From: Pseudomonadota bacterium
GTDB lineage: Bacteria > Pseudomonadota > Alphaproteobacteria > Rhizobiales > Xanthobacteraceae
Direction: 5' to 3'
Length of the DNA: 64,000 nt
NCBI GenBank assembly: GCA_023387735.1
Contig: JAEWHP010000035.1
Coordinates: 62,001 to 126,000, forward strand
Shown here: one piece after another, positions 49,251 through 58,117 of the stretch
Position numbering within the stretch: the stretch's first letter is position 1
Layout of the letters: each line of letters begins with the position of its first letter
Made by a program: the position numbers and the translations under genes
Notes under the pieces: generated by a model
Database searches by the model: none
The model's input: only the letters and a program-made list of their open reading frames with translations
What the model was told of the DNA's origin: nothing

Positions 49251-50501
49251 ATGACTCGTTCAAATCGGGTTGATCATATTCGCATTACGTCGCACCCGGC
49301 ACCGGGTGCCAAGCTCAAGTTTCCGATCCACTGGGGCGCGGCTACTGCGCGCGAACGCGGACCGATCATCGGCACGGTTTCGCGCCCGCAGGACCGCAAC
49401 GTCATCGGCACGCACGGTGGCTCCTATTCGGTCTATCGCGCGCTGGCCGTTTCCTCCGGCGCGCTCGACCCGATCCGGCGCCCGGATCTCACCAACACCC
49501 ATCCTGCCGAGACCATCGGACCATTTCCGCAATGGGCCGATCCGCAGCGCATCGTTTCGCTCGATCCATGGGGACATCTTGCCGCGGAGAATTTTGCCAG
49601 CGAGATCGCCGAAGGCATCGACATCCGCCCGAGCATCGCGATTACGCGCGCCCGCCTCGATCTGCCCGAACTGCAGGCCGCGATCGAGGCCGGACGGCTG
49701 AAGCAGGACGGCGAAGTCGTCCATGCCAATGGCAGCGTCTCCGTGGTCAAGATCGCGATCGACCCGGTGTGGTACCTGCCCGGCCTCGCGGCGCGGTTCG
49801 AGACCACCGAGAACAATCTGCGCCGGCAGCTGTTCGAGCAGACCGCCGGCATGTTCCCTGAACTGGTGACGCGCCCCGACCTGCAGGTGTTCCTGCCGCC
49901 GATCGGCGGCACCACGGCCTATTTGTTCGGCGACGTCGGCAAGCTGCCGGATCACAGCACGAAGATCACCTGCCGCGTGCATGACGAATGCAACGGCTCC
50001 GACGTGTTCGGTTCCGATATCTGCACCTGCCGCCCGTATCTGATTCACGGAATCGAGGAATGCGCGCGCGCCGGCCAGAGCGGCGGGCTCGGCATCATCA
50101 TCTACAACCGCAAGGAAGGCCGCGCGCTCGGCGAAGTCACGAAGTTCCTCGTCTACAATGCCCGCAAGCGCCAGGAAGGCGGCGACGCCGCCGCGCAGTA
50201 TTTCGAACGCACCGAATGCGTCGCCGGCGTGCAGGACGCCCGCTTCCAGCAATTGATGCCCGACGTCGTACACTGGCTCGGCCTCAAGCGGATCGACCGC
50301 TTCGTTTCCATGAGTGACATGAAATACGATGCGCTGACGAGCCAGGGCATCGAGATCGTCGAGCGCGTGCCGATACCCGACGACATGATCCCGGCCGACG
50401 CGCATGTGGAGATCGCGGCGAAGAAAGCCGCCGGTTACTATACGCCGGAGCCGCAGCAGGACTCGGATAACCCGGTCGGCCGTTCGCTGGAAAAATATTG
50501 A
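49251..50501 (+). CDS. URC1, GTP cyclohydrolase II-like enzyme of uracil catabolism
   Basis: A 416-residue RibA-family homologue with a long N-terminal extension, first enzyme acting on UMP in the yeast-type URC route. The RibA zinc-binding region is present with all three cysteines, CRVHDECNGSDVFGSDICTC (near residues 243-262), followed by GLGIIIYNRKEGRALGEVTK where RibA has YLRQEGRGIG. Length and N-terminal half (ITSHPAPGAKLKFPIHWG) match URC1/Urg1 proteins rather than riboflavin-pathway RibA. The ATG at 49251 follows a weak GG-rich site. The next two genes are the other URC components, which makes the assignment strong. Confidence 0.88.
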   Translation: MTRSNRVDHIRITSHPAPGAKLKFPIHWGAATARERGPIIGTVSRPQDRNVIGTHGGSYSVYRALAVSSGALDPIRRPDLTNTHPAETIGPFPQWADPQRIVSLDPWGHLAAENFASEIAEGIDIRPSIAITRARLDLPELQAAIEAGRLKQDGEVVHANGSVSVVKIAIDPVWYLPGLAARFETTENNLRRQLFEQTAGMFPELVTRPDLQVFLPPIGGTTAYLFGDVGKLPDHSTKITCRVHDECNGSDVFGSDICTCRPYLIHGIEECARAGQSGGLGIIIYNRKEGRALGEVTKFLVYNARKRQEGGDAAAQYFERTECVAGVQDARFQQLMPDVVHWLGLKRIDRFVSMSDMKYDALTSQGIEIVERVPIPDDMIPADAHVEIAAKKAAGYYTPEPQQDSDNPVGRSLEKY

Positions 50502-50513
50502 GAGGCGGCGGCC

Positions 50514-51758
50514 TTGGCCCTTGCAAATCCGGAGACGCAAGCTGCTTTGACATTGCTGAGTGCGAAAGCGGTTCGCGAGCGCGCCCATCGCATGCTCGCG
50601 ATCGGTCTTGACGGCGGGCTTCCAAATTTCCGCGTCGATCTTGATCGCATGGACGGCGTCGTCGATCTCGTGCTGGAAACGACGCGCGGCGCCTATCCCT
50701 CGTTCGACGTTCCCTTTCATTCGCGCTGGCGGCACTTCGTCGCCAATGGCGACGACCGCTGGGCTGCCCTCGCCGGCCACGCCAGTTGGCCCGATCGGGC
50801 AGCGCGTGCCCGGGCTGAATTCGACCTGGCCATCGTCAGCGTCTTCCTCGATGCCGGCGCCGGTCCATCGTGGCGCTACCGCGATTCCCTCTCCGGTTCA
50901 GCCATCGGCCGCTCGGAAGGATTGGGACTGGCCAGTCTTGCGATGTTCGCGGATGGCGCCTTCTCGGCCGTGCCATCCGAGCCGTTGCGCGCTGATGCCG
51001 ACAAGCTTGCGAATCTTGACGTTGCCGAACTCGCGCGCGGCATGCAGGTCTCGGGCGACAATCCCCTGGTCGGACTGGACGGCCGCGCCGACCTGTTGCG
51101 CCGCCTAGGCAAGTTGGTGGCCGCGAAACCGGACATCTTCGGCAGCCGCGACACGCCACGGCCTGGCGGCCTTTACGACCGGCTTGCGATGCTGACGGAC
51201 GGAAGAAGGCTGCCCGCGCCAATGATCCTGACCGAACTGCTGCAGCAACTCGGGCCGATCTGGCCGTCGCGGCTGACGTTGGGCGGCATCGCGCTCGGCG
51301 ATTGCTGGCGGCATCCGGCGTTGACGACGGCGGATGCGACCAGCGGTCTGGTGCCGCTGCACAAGCTTTCGCAATGGCTCGCCTATTCGCTGATCGAGCC
51401 GCTGCAGAGATCCGGCATCGACGTCACCGATATCGATGGCCTCACGGGCCTCGCGGAATATCGCAATGGCGGGCTGTTCGTCGATACCGGCGTGCTCGCG
51501 TTTCGCGATGGAGATGCCGCGCAGCAGGAACACGAAGTCGGCTCGCCATTGGTCGTGGAATGGCGGGCGCTGACCGTGGCGCTGCTCGACCGCGTCGCCG
51601 ACGGCGTGCGACATCGGCTTGGACGCGACGCCAGTTCGATGCCGCTGGCGAAAATTCTCGAAGGCGGCAGCTGGGCGGCGGGCCGGCGGCTGGCGCGCGA
51701 GCGCCGTGCGGATGCCTCGCCTCCGGTGAAAGTCATCAGCGACGGCACGGTTTTCTAG
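50514..51758 (+). CDS. URC4/urg3-family protein (DUF1688)
   Basis: A 414-residue DUF1688 protein, the URC4 component of uracil catabolism; its catalytic mechanism is not established in what is remembered. Blocks: LLSAKAVRERAHRMLAIGLDGGLPNFRVDLDRMD, SRWRHFVANGDDRW, LFPIWP-like PIWPSRLTLGGIALGDCWRH, LVPLHKLSQWLAYSLIEPL and LTGLAEYRNGGLFVDTGVL. A TTG start at 50514 is used (MALANPETQAAL), because the DUF1688 conserved N-terminus begins just after it and the first ATG would remove it. Twelve nucleotides after URC1, ten before upp. Confidence 0.9.
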   Translation: MALANPETQAALTLLSAKAVRERAHRMLAIGLDGGLPNFRVDLDRMDGVVDLVLETTRGAYPSFDVPFHSRWRHFVANGDDRWAALAGHASWPDRAARARAEFDLAIVSVFLDAGAGPSWRYRDSLSGSAIGRSEGLGLASLAMFADGAFSAVPSEPLRADADKLANLDVAELARGMQVSGDNPLVGLDGRADLLRRLGKLVAAKPDIFGSRDTPRPGGLYDRLAMLTDGRRLPAPMILTELLQQLGPIWPSRLTLGGIALGDCWRHPALTTADATSGLVPLHKLSQWLAYSLIEPLQRSGIDVTDIDGLTGLAEYRNGGLFVDTGVLAFRDGDAAQQEHEVGSPLVVEWRALTVALLDRVADGVRHRLGRDASSMPLAKILEGGSWAAGRRLARERRADASPPVKVISDGTVF

Positions 51759-51774
51759 ATCCGGGGTTTTGCAC

Positions 51775-52404
51775 ATGGAAGGCGTTACGATCGTCAATCA
51801 TCCGCTGGTGCAGCACAAGCTGACGCTGCTGCGGAACAAGGACATTTCGACGAAATCATTCCGCGAACTCCTCAAGGAGATCGGGATGCTGCTGTGCTAC
51901 GAGATCACGCGTGACCTGCCGCTGGCCGATATCGAGATCGATACGCCGCTCGCACACATGAAGTCGGCGCAGATTGCAGGCAAGAAGCTGGTGTTCGCGC
52001 CGGTGCTGCGTGCCGGCGTGACCTTCGCGGAAGGCATGCTCGATTTGGTGCCGACCGCGCGCATCGCCCATATCGGCCTCTACCGCGAGCCGGAGACGTT
52101 CACCGCCGTGGAATATTTCTTCAAGGCGCCGAGCGACCTGCACGAGCGGCTGGTGATCGTGATCTCGCCGGTGCTGGCAACCGGAAATTCCGCGGTCGCC
52201 GCGGTCGACCGGCTGAAGGAGCGCGGCGCGAACGACATCCGGCAGGTGTGCCTGATCGGTGCGCCGGAAGGCGTCGAGCGCATGCGCGGCATCCATCCGG
52301 ATGTTCCGATCTGGCTCGCCGCGATCGACGAGGGATTGGACGAAAACGGCTACATCGTGCCGGGCCTCGGCGATGCCGGCGACCGCACCTACGGCACGAA
52401 GTAG
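51775..52404 (+). CDS. upp: Uracil phosphoribosyltransferase of the URC cluster
   Basis: Forms UMP from uracil and PRPP, here probably feeding UMP to URC1 rather than salvage. The 209-residue product has VNHPLVQHKLTLLRNK, FAPVLRAGVTFAEGMLDL and the uracil-binding C-terminus GYIVPGLGDAGDRTYGTK. The PRPP loop reads VISPVLATGNSAVA; the usual DPMLATGGS aspartate and second glycine are replaced by serine and asparagine. ATG 51775 (MEGVTIVNHP) is preferred to the TTG at 51769. Followed by copy B of the 80-bp repeat. Confidence 0.9.
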   Translation: MEGVTIVNHPLVQHKLTLLRNKDISTKSFRELLKEIGMLLCYEITRDLPLADIEIDTPLAHMKSAQIAGKKLVFAPVLRAGVTFAEGMLDLVPTARIAHIGLYREPETFTAVEYFFKAPSDLHERLVIVISPVLATGNSAVAAVDRLKERGANDIRQVCLIGAPEGVERMRGIHPDVPIWLAAIDEGLDENGYIVPGLGDAGDRTYGTK

Positions 52405-52427
52405 CAATCGATTTAGAGCGTTGATCG

Positions 52428-52507
52428 TGTAGCCCGGATGAGCGCAGCGACATCCGGGACTGCTCTCACACCACCCCGGATATCGCTGCGCTCATCCGGG
52501 CTACAGG
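52428..52507. repeat. 80-bp GTAGCCCGG palindromic repeat, copy B
   Basis: Matches 18344-18423 at 78 of 80 positions; the two differences are in the unpaired centre. Arms TGTAGCCCGGATGAGC and GCTCATCCGGGCTACA are perfect. It sits between convergent genes upp and the second DppF, the same kind of location as copy A. Confidence 0.88.
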
Positions 52508-52546
52508 CTGCGTCACGAGATGGAAGGCCGTGCCGCAGTGGAGAGA

Positions 52547-53548
52547 TTAGTGAGCGGGTCGTCCAGGCACTTCCGGCAGCGCGTCGAGATGGCACGCCAC
52601 CCATTGCCCGTTCTCGGTCGAGCGAAGCTGCGGCTCTTCCGTGCGGCAGCGATCGAACACGTAGGGACACCTTGTGTGGAAGCGGCAGCCGCTGGGCGGG
52701 TTGATCGGGCTTGGCACATCGCCCTTGAGGATGATCGGGTTACGAATGGCGCCGGGCTCCGGCACCGGCACGGCTGACAACAATGCCCTGGTGTAGGGAT
52801 GCCTCGGCGCCGTGAAGATCTGCCGCTTGGGCGCCATCTCGACGATCTTGCCGAGATACATGACGGCAACGCGATGCGTCATGTGCTCGACAACAGCGAG
52901 ATCATGGCTGATGAACAGCAATGCGAGCCCGAACTCGCGCTGCAGATCCTGTAGCAGATTGACGATCTGCGCCTTGACGGAGACGTCGAGCGCCGAGACC
53001 GCTTCGTCGCAGACGATCAGTTCGGGTTCGGCGGCAAGCGCCCGGGCGATGCCGATGCGCTGGCGCTGGCCGCCGGAGAATTCGTGCGGCCTGCGGCCGA
53101 GCGCGTCGCGCGGCAACCGCACGGTGTCCATCAGCGCCGCCACCTTTGCCTCGAGTTCGGCGGAAGATTTGGCGAGGCCGAAATTGCGGATCGGTTCGGC
53201 CAGGATATCGCGCACGCGCATGCGCGGGTTGAGGCTGGAGAACGGATCCTGGAACACTACCTGGACGCGGCGACGCATGCTCTGCAGGCTTCCCGGCGAA
53301 AGATCGTCGATGCGGCGGCCATCCAGCACCACCTGGCCGGCGGTGATGTCGAACAGCCGCAGGATCGCCCGGCCGACCGTCGACTTTCCGCAGCCGGATT
53401 CACCAACGAGCGACAGCGTCTCGCCCCGCGCGACCTCAAAGGACACGCCGTCCACGGCATAGACCCAGCCGGACTTGCGGCTGAACAGGCCGCCGCCGAC
53501 CGGAAAATGCTTCTTGAGGTCGTTGACCTGCAGCAGTGGCGCGTTCAT
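52547..53548 (-). CDS. Peptide-family ABC ATPase, DppF/OppF type (second operon)
   Basis: A 333-residue ATPase: Walker A LVGESGCGKSTVGRAILRL, FQDPFSSLNPRM, signature FSGGQRQRIGIARAL, Walker B LIVCDEAVSALD, H-loop ISHDLAVVEHM, and the oligopeptide C-terminal domain CRFHTRCPYVFDRC with its cysteines. The N-terminal HFPVGGGLFSRKSGWVYAVD is the OppF form. ATG at 53548 chosen; the frame open to 54601 lies over dppD. Last gene of a five-gene operon, overlapping DppD by 4 nt. Confidence 0.94.
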   Translation of the reverse strand: MNAPLLQVNDLKKHFPVGGGLFSRKSGWVYAVDGVSFEVARGETLSLVGESGCGKSTVGRAILRLFDITAGQVVLDGRRIDDLSPGSLQSMRRRVQVVFQDPFSSLNPRMRVRDILAEPIRNFGLAKSSAELEAKVAALMDTVRLPRDALGRRPHEFSGGQRQRIGIARALAAEPELIVCDEAVSALDVSVKAQIVNLLQDLQREFGLALLFISHDLAVVEHMTHRVAVMYLGKIVEMAPKRQIFTAPRHPYTRALLSAVPVPEPGAIRNPIILKGDVPSPINPPSGCRFHTRCPYVFDRCRTEEPQLRSTENGQWVACHLDALPEVPGRPAH

Positions 53549-54534
53549 GCCGCAGCCGCCTGCTTGAGCGCGTAATGACAAGCGGCGATGTGGCGTGGCC
53601 CCTTCTCTTCGAGACCCGGCGCAACCTGCCGGCACAGATCGGTTGCCAGCGAACACCGCCCGGCAAACACGCAGCCTTCGATCCGGCCCTTGAGGCTCGG
53701 CACCTGGCCGGGGATCTCGGCGAGCCGCCGCGCCGCGCCTGTCAGCGAGGACCCGAGCTTTGGCACCGCGCCGAGCAGGCCCTGCGTATAGGGATGACGG
53801 GGCGAACGAAACAGTTCGGCCACTGGCGCCTCCTCGACCTTGCGGCCGGCATACATGACCATGACGCGCTCGGCGATCTCGGCGACCACGCCGAGATCGT
53901 GGGTGATCAGCACGATCGCAGCACCAACGCGGCGCTTGAGGTCCAGCATCAGTTGCAGGATCTGGGCCTGGATCGTCACATCGAGCGCCGTGGTCGGCTC
54001 GTCGGCGATCAGGAGTTTTGGATTGCAGGCGAGCGCCATCGCGATCATCACGCGCTGCCGCATGCCGCCGGAAAGCTGGTGCGGATATTCGAGCACGCGC
54101 CGCGCCGGTTCGGGGATGCCGACCAGGGTCAGCATCTCGATGGCGCGCGCCTCCGCGGCCGGCTTGTCCAGCGCCTGATGCATCCGCAGCGTTTCTCCGA
54201 TCTGACGCCCGACCGTCAGAACCGGATTGAGGCTCGTCATCGGCTCCTGAAAGATCATCGAAATGTCGTTGCCGCGGATGGCGCGCATCTCGCGTTCGGA
54301 GAGTTGCAGCAGATCCTTGCCCTGAAACCGGATCGAGCCCGCGATCTTGCCCGGCGGCTCGGCGACGAGCCGCATCAGCGACATCGAGGTGACCGACTTG
54401 CCGCAACCGGATTCGCCGACGATGGCCAGCGTCTCGCCTTCGTTGACGTGGAAGGACACGCCGTCGACAGCCCGGTTGATGCCCTCGGGGGTGCGAAAAT
54501 GGGTCTGCAGATTGTCGACTTCGAGCAATGCCAT
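53545..54534 (-). CDS. Peptide-family ABC ATPase, DppD/OppD type (second operon)
   Basis: A 329-residue ATPase: Walker A IVGESGCGKSVTSMSLMRL, FQEPMTSLNPVL, signature LSGGMRQRVMIAMAL, Walker B LLIADEPTTALD, ITHDLGVVAE and the C-terminal GCVFAGRCSLATDLCRQ cysteine region. ATG 54534 (MALLEVDNLQTHF). Upstream codons belong to the permease region. Separate here from DppF, in contrast to the fused protein at 32167-33852. Confidence 0.94.
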   Translation of the reverse strand: MALLEVDNLQTHFRTPEGINRAVDGVSFHVNEGETLAIVGESGCGKSVTSMSLMRLVAEPPGKIAGSIRFQGKDLLQLSEREMRAIRGNDISMIFQEPMTSLNPVLTVGRQIGETLRMHQALDKPAAEARAIEMLTLVGIPEPARRVLEYPHQLSGGMRQRVMIAMALACNPKLLIADEPTTALDVTIQAQILQLMLDLKRRVGAAIVLITHDLGVVAEIAERVMVMYAGRKVEEAPVAELFRSPRHPYTQGLLGAVPKLGSSLTGAARRLAEIPGQVPSLKGRIEGCVFAGRCSLATDLCRQVAPGLEEKGPRHIAACHYALKQAAAA

Positions 54535-55457
54535 CAGAGACTCTTGGCCATTCGCGGATCGAGCGCATCGCGCAGGCCGTCGCCCAGCAGATTGACGGCA
54601 AGCACGGTGACGGACAGGAAGGCGGCGGGAAAGAACACGATGTAGGGTTTGACCTGCCACAGCGCCCTGCCCTCCGCCATGATGTTGCCCCAGGACGGAA
54701 TGGTCGGCGGCGTGCCGGCGCCGATGAAGGAGAGGATCGACTCCACGATCATGGCGCTGGCGCAGATATAGGTCGCCTGGACCAGCATCGGCGCCAGCGT
54801 GTTGGGCAGGATGTGGCGCAGGATGACCATCGGCGTTCGCGTACCGGAGGCTGTGGCGGCGTCCACATAGGGCTGCTCGCGCAGGGACAGCACGACACTG
54901 CGCACCAGCCGCGAGACGCGCGGGATTTCGGCGACCGTGATCGCCAGGATGACGTTGCCGACGCTCGCGCGCGTCAACGCCATCAGCGCAACCGCAAGCA
55001 GGATCGGCGGGATCGACATCAGCCCGTCCATGAACCGCATCAGGATGCCGTCCGCCCAGCGCACGAAGCCCGAGACGAGGCCGATGGCGAGGCCCGCGAG
55101 CGAGGCCAGCACGGCGACCGACAGGCCCACGGTGAGCGAGACCCGCGCCCCGTAGAGCACGCGCGAATAGATGTCACGACCAAGTATGTCGGTGCCGAAC
55201 CAGTAATCCGCCGAAGGCAGCCGCGTCCGCTTCGCCGGCGAGATCGCGGTCGGGTCGACGGTCCCGAGCCAGGGCGCGAAAATCCCGATCAATACCAGAC
55301 AAAGCAGCAAGGCGCCGCCGATCGCAACCGTCGGATGATTGCGCAGGAAACCAAGCACGCCGCGCCGGATTTTCACCGGCAGCATCAGGTCCGGCAGTTG
55401 CGGCGCAATGACGAGGCCCGGCGGCACCGGAACCGTGCTTGAGGTTGAGAGGCTCAA
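54534..55457 (-). CDS. Peptide-family ABC permease, DppC type (second operon)
   Basis: A 307-residue permease. N-terminal helix GGALLLCLVLIGIFAPWLG, periplasmic DYWFGTDILGRDIYSRVLYG, and EAA loop DAATASGTRTPMVILRHILPN. C-terminus LLGDGLRDALDPRMAKSL. A TTG at 55457 that overlaps the dppB stop (TTGA) is proposed as start, because it gives coupling and includes a typical cytosolic lead; ATG further in (before LPVKIRRG) is an alternative. Confidence 0.9.
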   Translation of the reverse strand: MSLSTSSTVPVPPGLVIAPQLPDLMLPVKIRRGVLGFLRNHPTVAIGGALLLCLVLIGIFAPWLGTVDPTAISPAKRTRLPSADYWFGTDILGRDIYSRVLYGARVSLTVGLSVAVLASLAGLAIGLVSGFVRWADGILMRFMDGLMSIPPILLAVALMALTRASVGNVILAITVAEIPRVSRLVRSVVLSLREQPYVDAATASGTRTPMVILRHILPNTLAPMLVQATYICASAMIVESILSFIGAGTPPTIPSWGNIMAEGRALWQVKPYIVFFPAAFLSVTVLAVNLLGDGLRDALDPRMAKSL

Positions 55458-56395
55458 TAGCGGATCCTCGGATCGACCAGGGTGTAGGTGACGTCGACCA
55501 GCAGGTTGACGAGCACGTAGACGAAGCTGAACAGCAGTACGATGCCCTGGATGACAGGGTAGTCGCGGCGCAGGATGGCATCGATCGTCAGCCGGCCGAG
55601 TCCCGGAATCGCGAACACGCTTTCGGTCACCACGGCGCCGCCGATCAATAGCGCGATGCCGATGCCGATGACGGTCACGATCGGAACGGCGGCGTTCTTC
55701 AGCGCATGCACGAACAGGATGTTGCGCTGGCCAAGGCCCTTGGCGCGCGCGGTGCGGACGTAATCCTGCTGCAACACCTCGAGCATGGAAGCGCGGGTAA
55801 TGCGCGCGATCAGCGCGATGTAGACGCTGCCGAGCGCCAACGCCGGAAGAATGAGGTTCTGCAGCCACGGCCAAAGGCCGGCCGCCAGCGGCGTGTAGCC
55901 CTGAACGGGCAGCCACTCGAAGTGCAGCGCGAACACGAAGGCCAGCACGTATCCGACGACAAAGACGGGAAGCGAGAAGGCGAACACGGCGAATGCCATG
56001 ATGGTGCGGTCGACCCAGCTTCCCGCCTTCCATGCCGCCGCAACCCCGAGCGGGACCGCGACCAGGATGGTCAGGACCAGCGTGATCGCCATCAGCGAGA
56101 ACGTCGGCTCGATGCGCTGCGCGATCATCGCGGAGACCGGCATGTTGGTGAAGATCGAGGTGCCGAGATTGCCGTGCAGGATCTGCCAGAGCCAGTTCCC
56201 GAACTGGACCAGGAACGGCCGGTCGAGGCCGAGGCCCTGGCGAATGCGCTCGACGTCGGCGGGGCTCGCCTGATCGCCGGCGATCACCGCCGCCGGGTCG
56301 CCCGGCGCGATGTAGAGCAGGCTGAACACGAACAGCGCGACGATCCCCATCACGGGCAGGGTCGATAGGACGCGGCGGAAGATATACGAGACCAT
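55454..56395 (-). CDS. Peptide-family ABC permease, DppB type (second operon)
   Basis: A 313-residue permease: MVSYIFRRVLSTLPVMGIVAL, LLYIAPGDPAAVIAGDQAS, EPTFSLMAITLVLTILVAVPLG and EAA loop RTARAKGLGQRNILFVHALKNA. C-terminus VLVNLLVDVTYTLVDPRIRY. Fifteen nucleotides after the receptor gene stop. Confidence 0.93.
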   Translation of the reverse strand: MVSYIFRRVLSTLPVMGIVALFVFSLLYIAPGDPAAVIAGDQASPADVERIRQGLGLDRPFLVQFGNWLWQILHGNLGTSIFTNMPVSAMIAQRIEPTFSLMAITLVLTILVAVPLGVAAAWKAGSWVDRTIMAFAVFAFSLPVFVVGYVLAFVFALHFEWLPVQGYTPLAAGLWPWLQNLILPALALGSVYIALIARITRASMLEVLQQDYVRTARAKGLGQRNILFVHALKNAAVPIVTVIGIGIALLIGGAVVTESVFAIPGLGRLTIDAILRRDYPVIQGIVLLFSFVYVLVNLLVDVTYTLVDPRIRY

Positions 56396-56410
56396 CGGGT
56401 CACCGCGCCG

Positions 56411-58015
56411 TCATGCGGACTTCGACACGCCCCAGAAGAACGGCAGCGGCCCCTTCGCGATGCCGGAGACGTTCTTGCGCCACGCGGTGTAGCTCAGGAA
56501 GAAGCCGGTCGGCGCGTAGACGACATCGTCGAGCGCCGCCTTGTTGAGGCGCTTCACCGCGGACTTCTCCTCATCGACATTCTTGGCGGCGAACCATGCC
56601 AGAACCTCCTTCTCCACAGGCTCGCTCGTCGGCCAGCCGAACCACGCCTTGTCGCCATTGGCGCGAATGGCGTTGTAGGCGGCAGGGTTGATGCAATCCG
56701 CGCCGGCGTGCCAGGTGTGAAACACCTGCCAGCCACCCTGTCCCGGCGGCGTCTTCTGGGCGCGGCGCGAACCGACCGTGCCCCAATCGGTCGCAACGAA
56801 GTCGACGTTCATGCCGATCTGCTTGAGCAGATCCGCGGTGACGTCGCCCTGAGCCTTGGTGATCGGCTGGTCCTGCGCCACGACACACGTCACCGGCTGG
56901 CCTGAATAGCCGCTCTCGGCGAGCAGTTTCTTGGCCATCGCGAGATCGCGCTTGCCTTTCAGGATCTCACCGCCCTCTTCCGTGTAGAGCGGCGTATCCG
57001 GGGTGAAGAAGCCCGGCAGCGGTTTCCAGAGCGCGGTATCGTCGCCGACCAGCGCGCGCATGTAGTCTTCCTGGCTCAGCGCCGCGAGCACGGCACGGCG
57101 CGCCTTCACATCGTTGAAGGGCGGATGCAAATGGTTCATCCGGAACGAACCGATGTTGCCGAGCGGATCGGCGATATCGACCTCGATGTTGCGGTTCTTC
57201 TTGAGCGACGGCACGAGGTCGGTGATGGGGCTCTCCCACCAGTCGACCTCGCCGTTCTGCAGCGCCGCCGCCGCCGTCGCGGGATCGGGGATCACGACCC
57301 ATTCGATGCGGTCGACCAGCATCTGCTTGCCGCCGGCAAGCCAAGATGCCTTCTCCTGCCGCGGCGTGTAATCACTGAACTTCTCGAACACCGCCTTGGC
57401 GCCGGGCACCCATTCGCCCTTGGCGAACTTCATCGGGCCCGAGCCGATATATTCGGGGATCTGCTTGAACGGATCGGTCTGGGCGATGCGCTCCGGCATG
57501 ATGAACGCACAGGGCGTGCTGTTCTTGCCCAATGCCAGCAGCATCTTCGGATAAGGCGCCTTCAGCGACCATTTGAAGGTCCGGTCGTCGACCGCAGTCA
57601 GTTCGTTCTGGATCGCCTTGATCATCAGGCCCATCGGATCGCGCGCCGACCATCGTGTCAGGCTTGCCACGACATCCTTGGCCAGCACCGGCGCGCCGTC
57701 GTGGAACTTGAGCCCCGGCCGCAGCCGGAAGGTCCAGACCAGGCCATCATCGGACACTTCCTCGGCCTCGATCATCTGGCGCTGCGGCTGCAGCGTGGCA
57801 TCGAGGCCGTAAAGTGTATCCCACACCAGCGCGGCGGCGTTGCGCACGACGTATTGCGTGCCCCAGATCGGATCGAAATTTGCGAGATTGGCCTGCGGCA
57901 CAAACCGCAGCGTGCGCGCGGCAGCGCCTTGGGAAAGCGCCGGCATCGAAAGGCCGCCCGTCGCCGCCAGGCTGCCGACCCCGGCCAGTCCCTTCAACAC
58001 AGTCCTGCGATCCAT
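56411..58015 (-). CDS. Peptide-family ABC substrate-binding protein (second operon)
   Basis: A 534-residue SBP_bac_5 receptor with a twin-arginine leader MDRRTVLKGLAGVGSLAATG, suggesting export folded. Family blocks: FDPIWGTQYVVRNAAALVWD, FRLRPGLKFHDGAPVLAKDV, IGSGPMKFAKGEWVPGAKAV and FRMNHLHPPFNDVKARRAVL. The ATG at 58015 follows GGGAGAGTTTG; the TTG one codon earlier is the frame start. Differs from the first operon's receptor, which has a Sec signal. Ligand unknown. First gene of the second operon; an 18-bp dyad lies 100 bp upstream. Confidence 0.92.
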   Translation of the reverse strand: MDRRTVLKGLAGVGSLAATGGLSMPALSQGAAARTLRFVPQANLANFDPIWGTQYVVRNAAALVWDTLYGLDATLQPQRQMIEAEEVSDDGLVWTFRLRPGLKFHDGAPVLAKDVVASLTRWSARDPMGLMIKAIQNELTAVDDRTFKWSLKAPYPKMLLALGKNSTPCAFIMPERIAQTDPFKQIPEYIGSGPMKFAKGEWVPGAKAVFEKFSDYTPRQEKASWLAGGKQMLVDRIEWVVIPDPATAAAALQNGEVDWWESPITDLVPSLKKNRNIEVDIADPLGNIGSFRMNHLHPPFNDVKARRAVLAALSQEDYMRALVGDDTALWKPLPGFFTPDTPLYTEEGGEILKGKRDLAMAKKLLAESGYSGQPVTCVVAQDQPITKAQGDVTADLLKQIGMNVDFVATDWGTVGSRRAQKTPPGQGGWQVFHTWHAGADCINPAAYNAIRANGDKAWFGWPTSEPVEKEVLAWFAAKNVDEEKSAVKRLNKAALDDVVYAPTGFFLSYTAWRKNVSGIAKGPLPFFWGVSKSA

Positions 58016-58117
58016 CAAACTCTCCCACTCGAGTTATGGCGATCCGGCCATTGTTTGGCCGGAGGTTTGACACCACACGAGGAGGAAGGGTCAGCCAAAC
58101 CGATGCCAGTCAGTCTC

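Noticed and set aside
49251..50501. Annotation as riboflavin-pathway RibA
   Set aside because: Long N-terminal half and the adjacent DUF1688 and Upp genes point to URC1.
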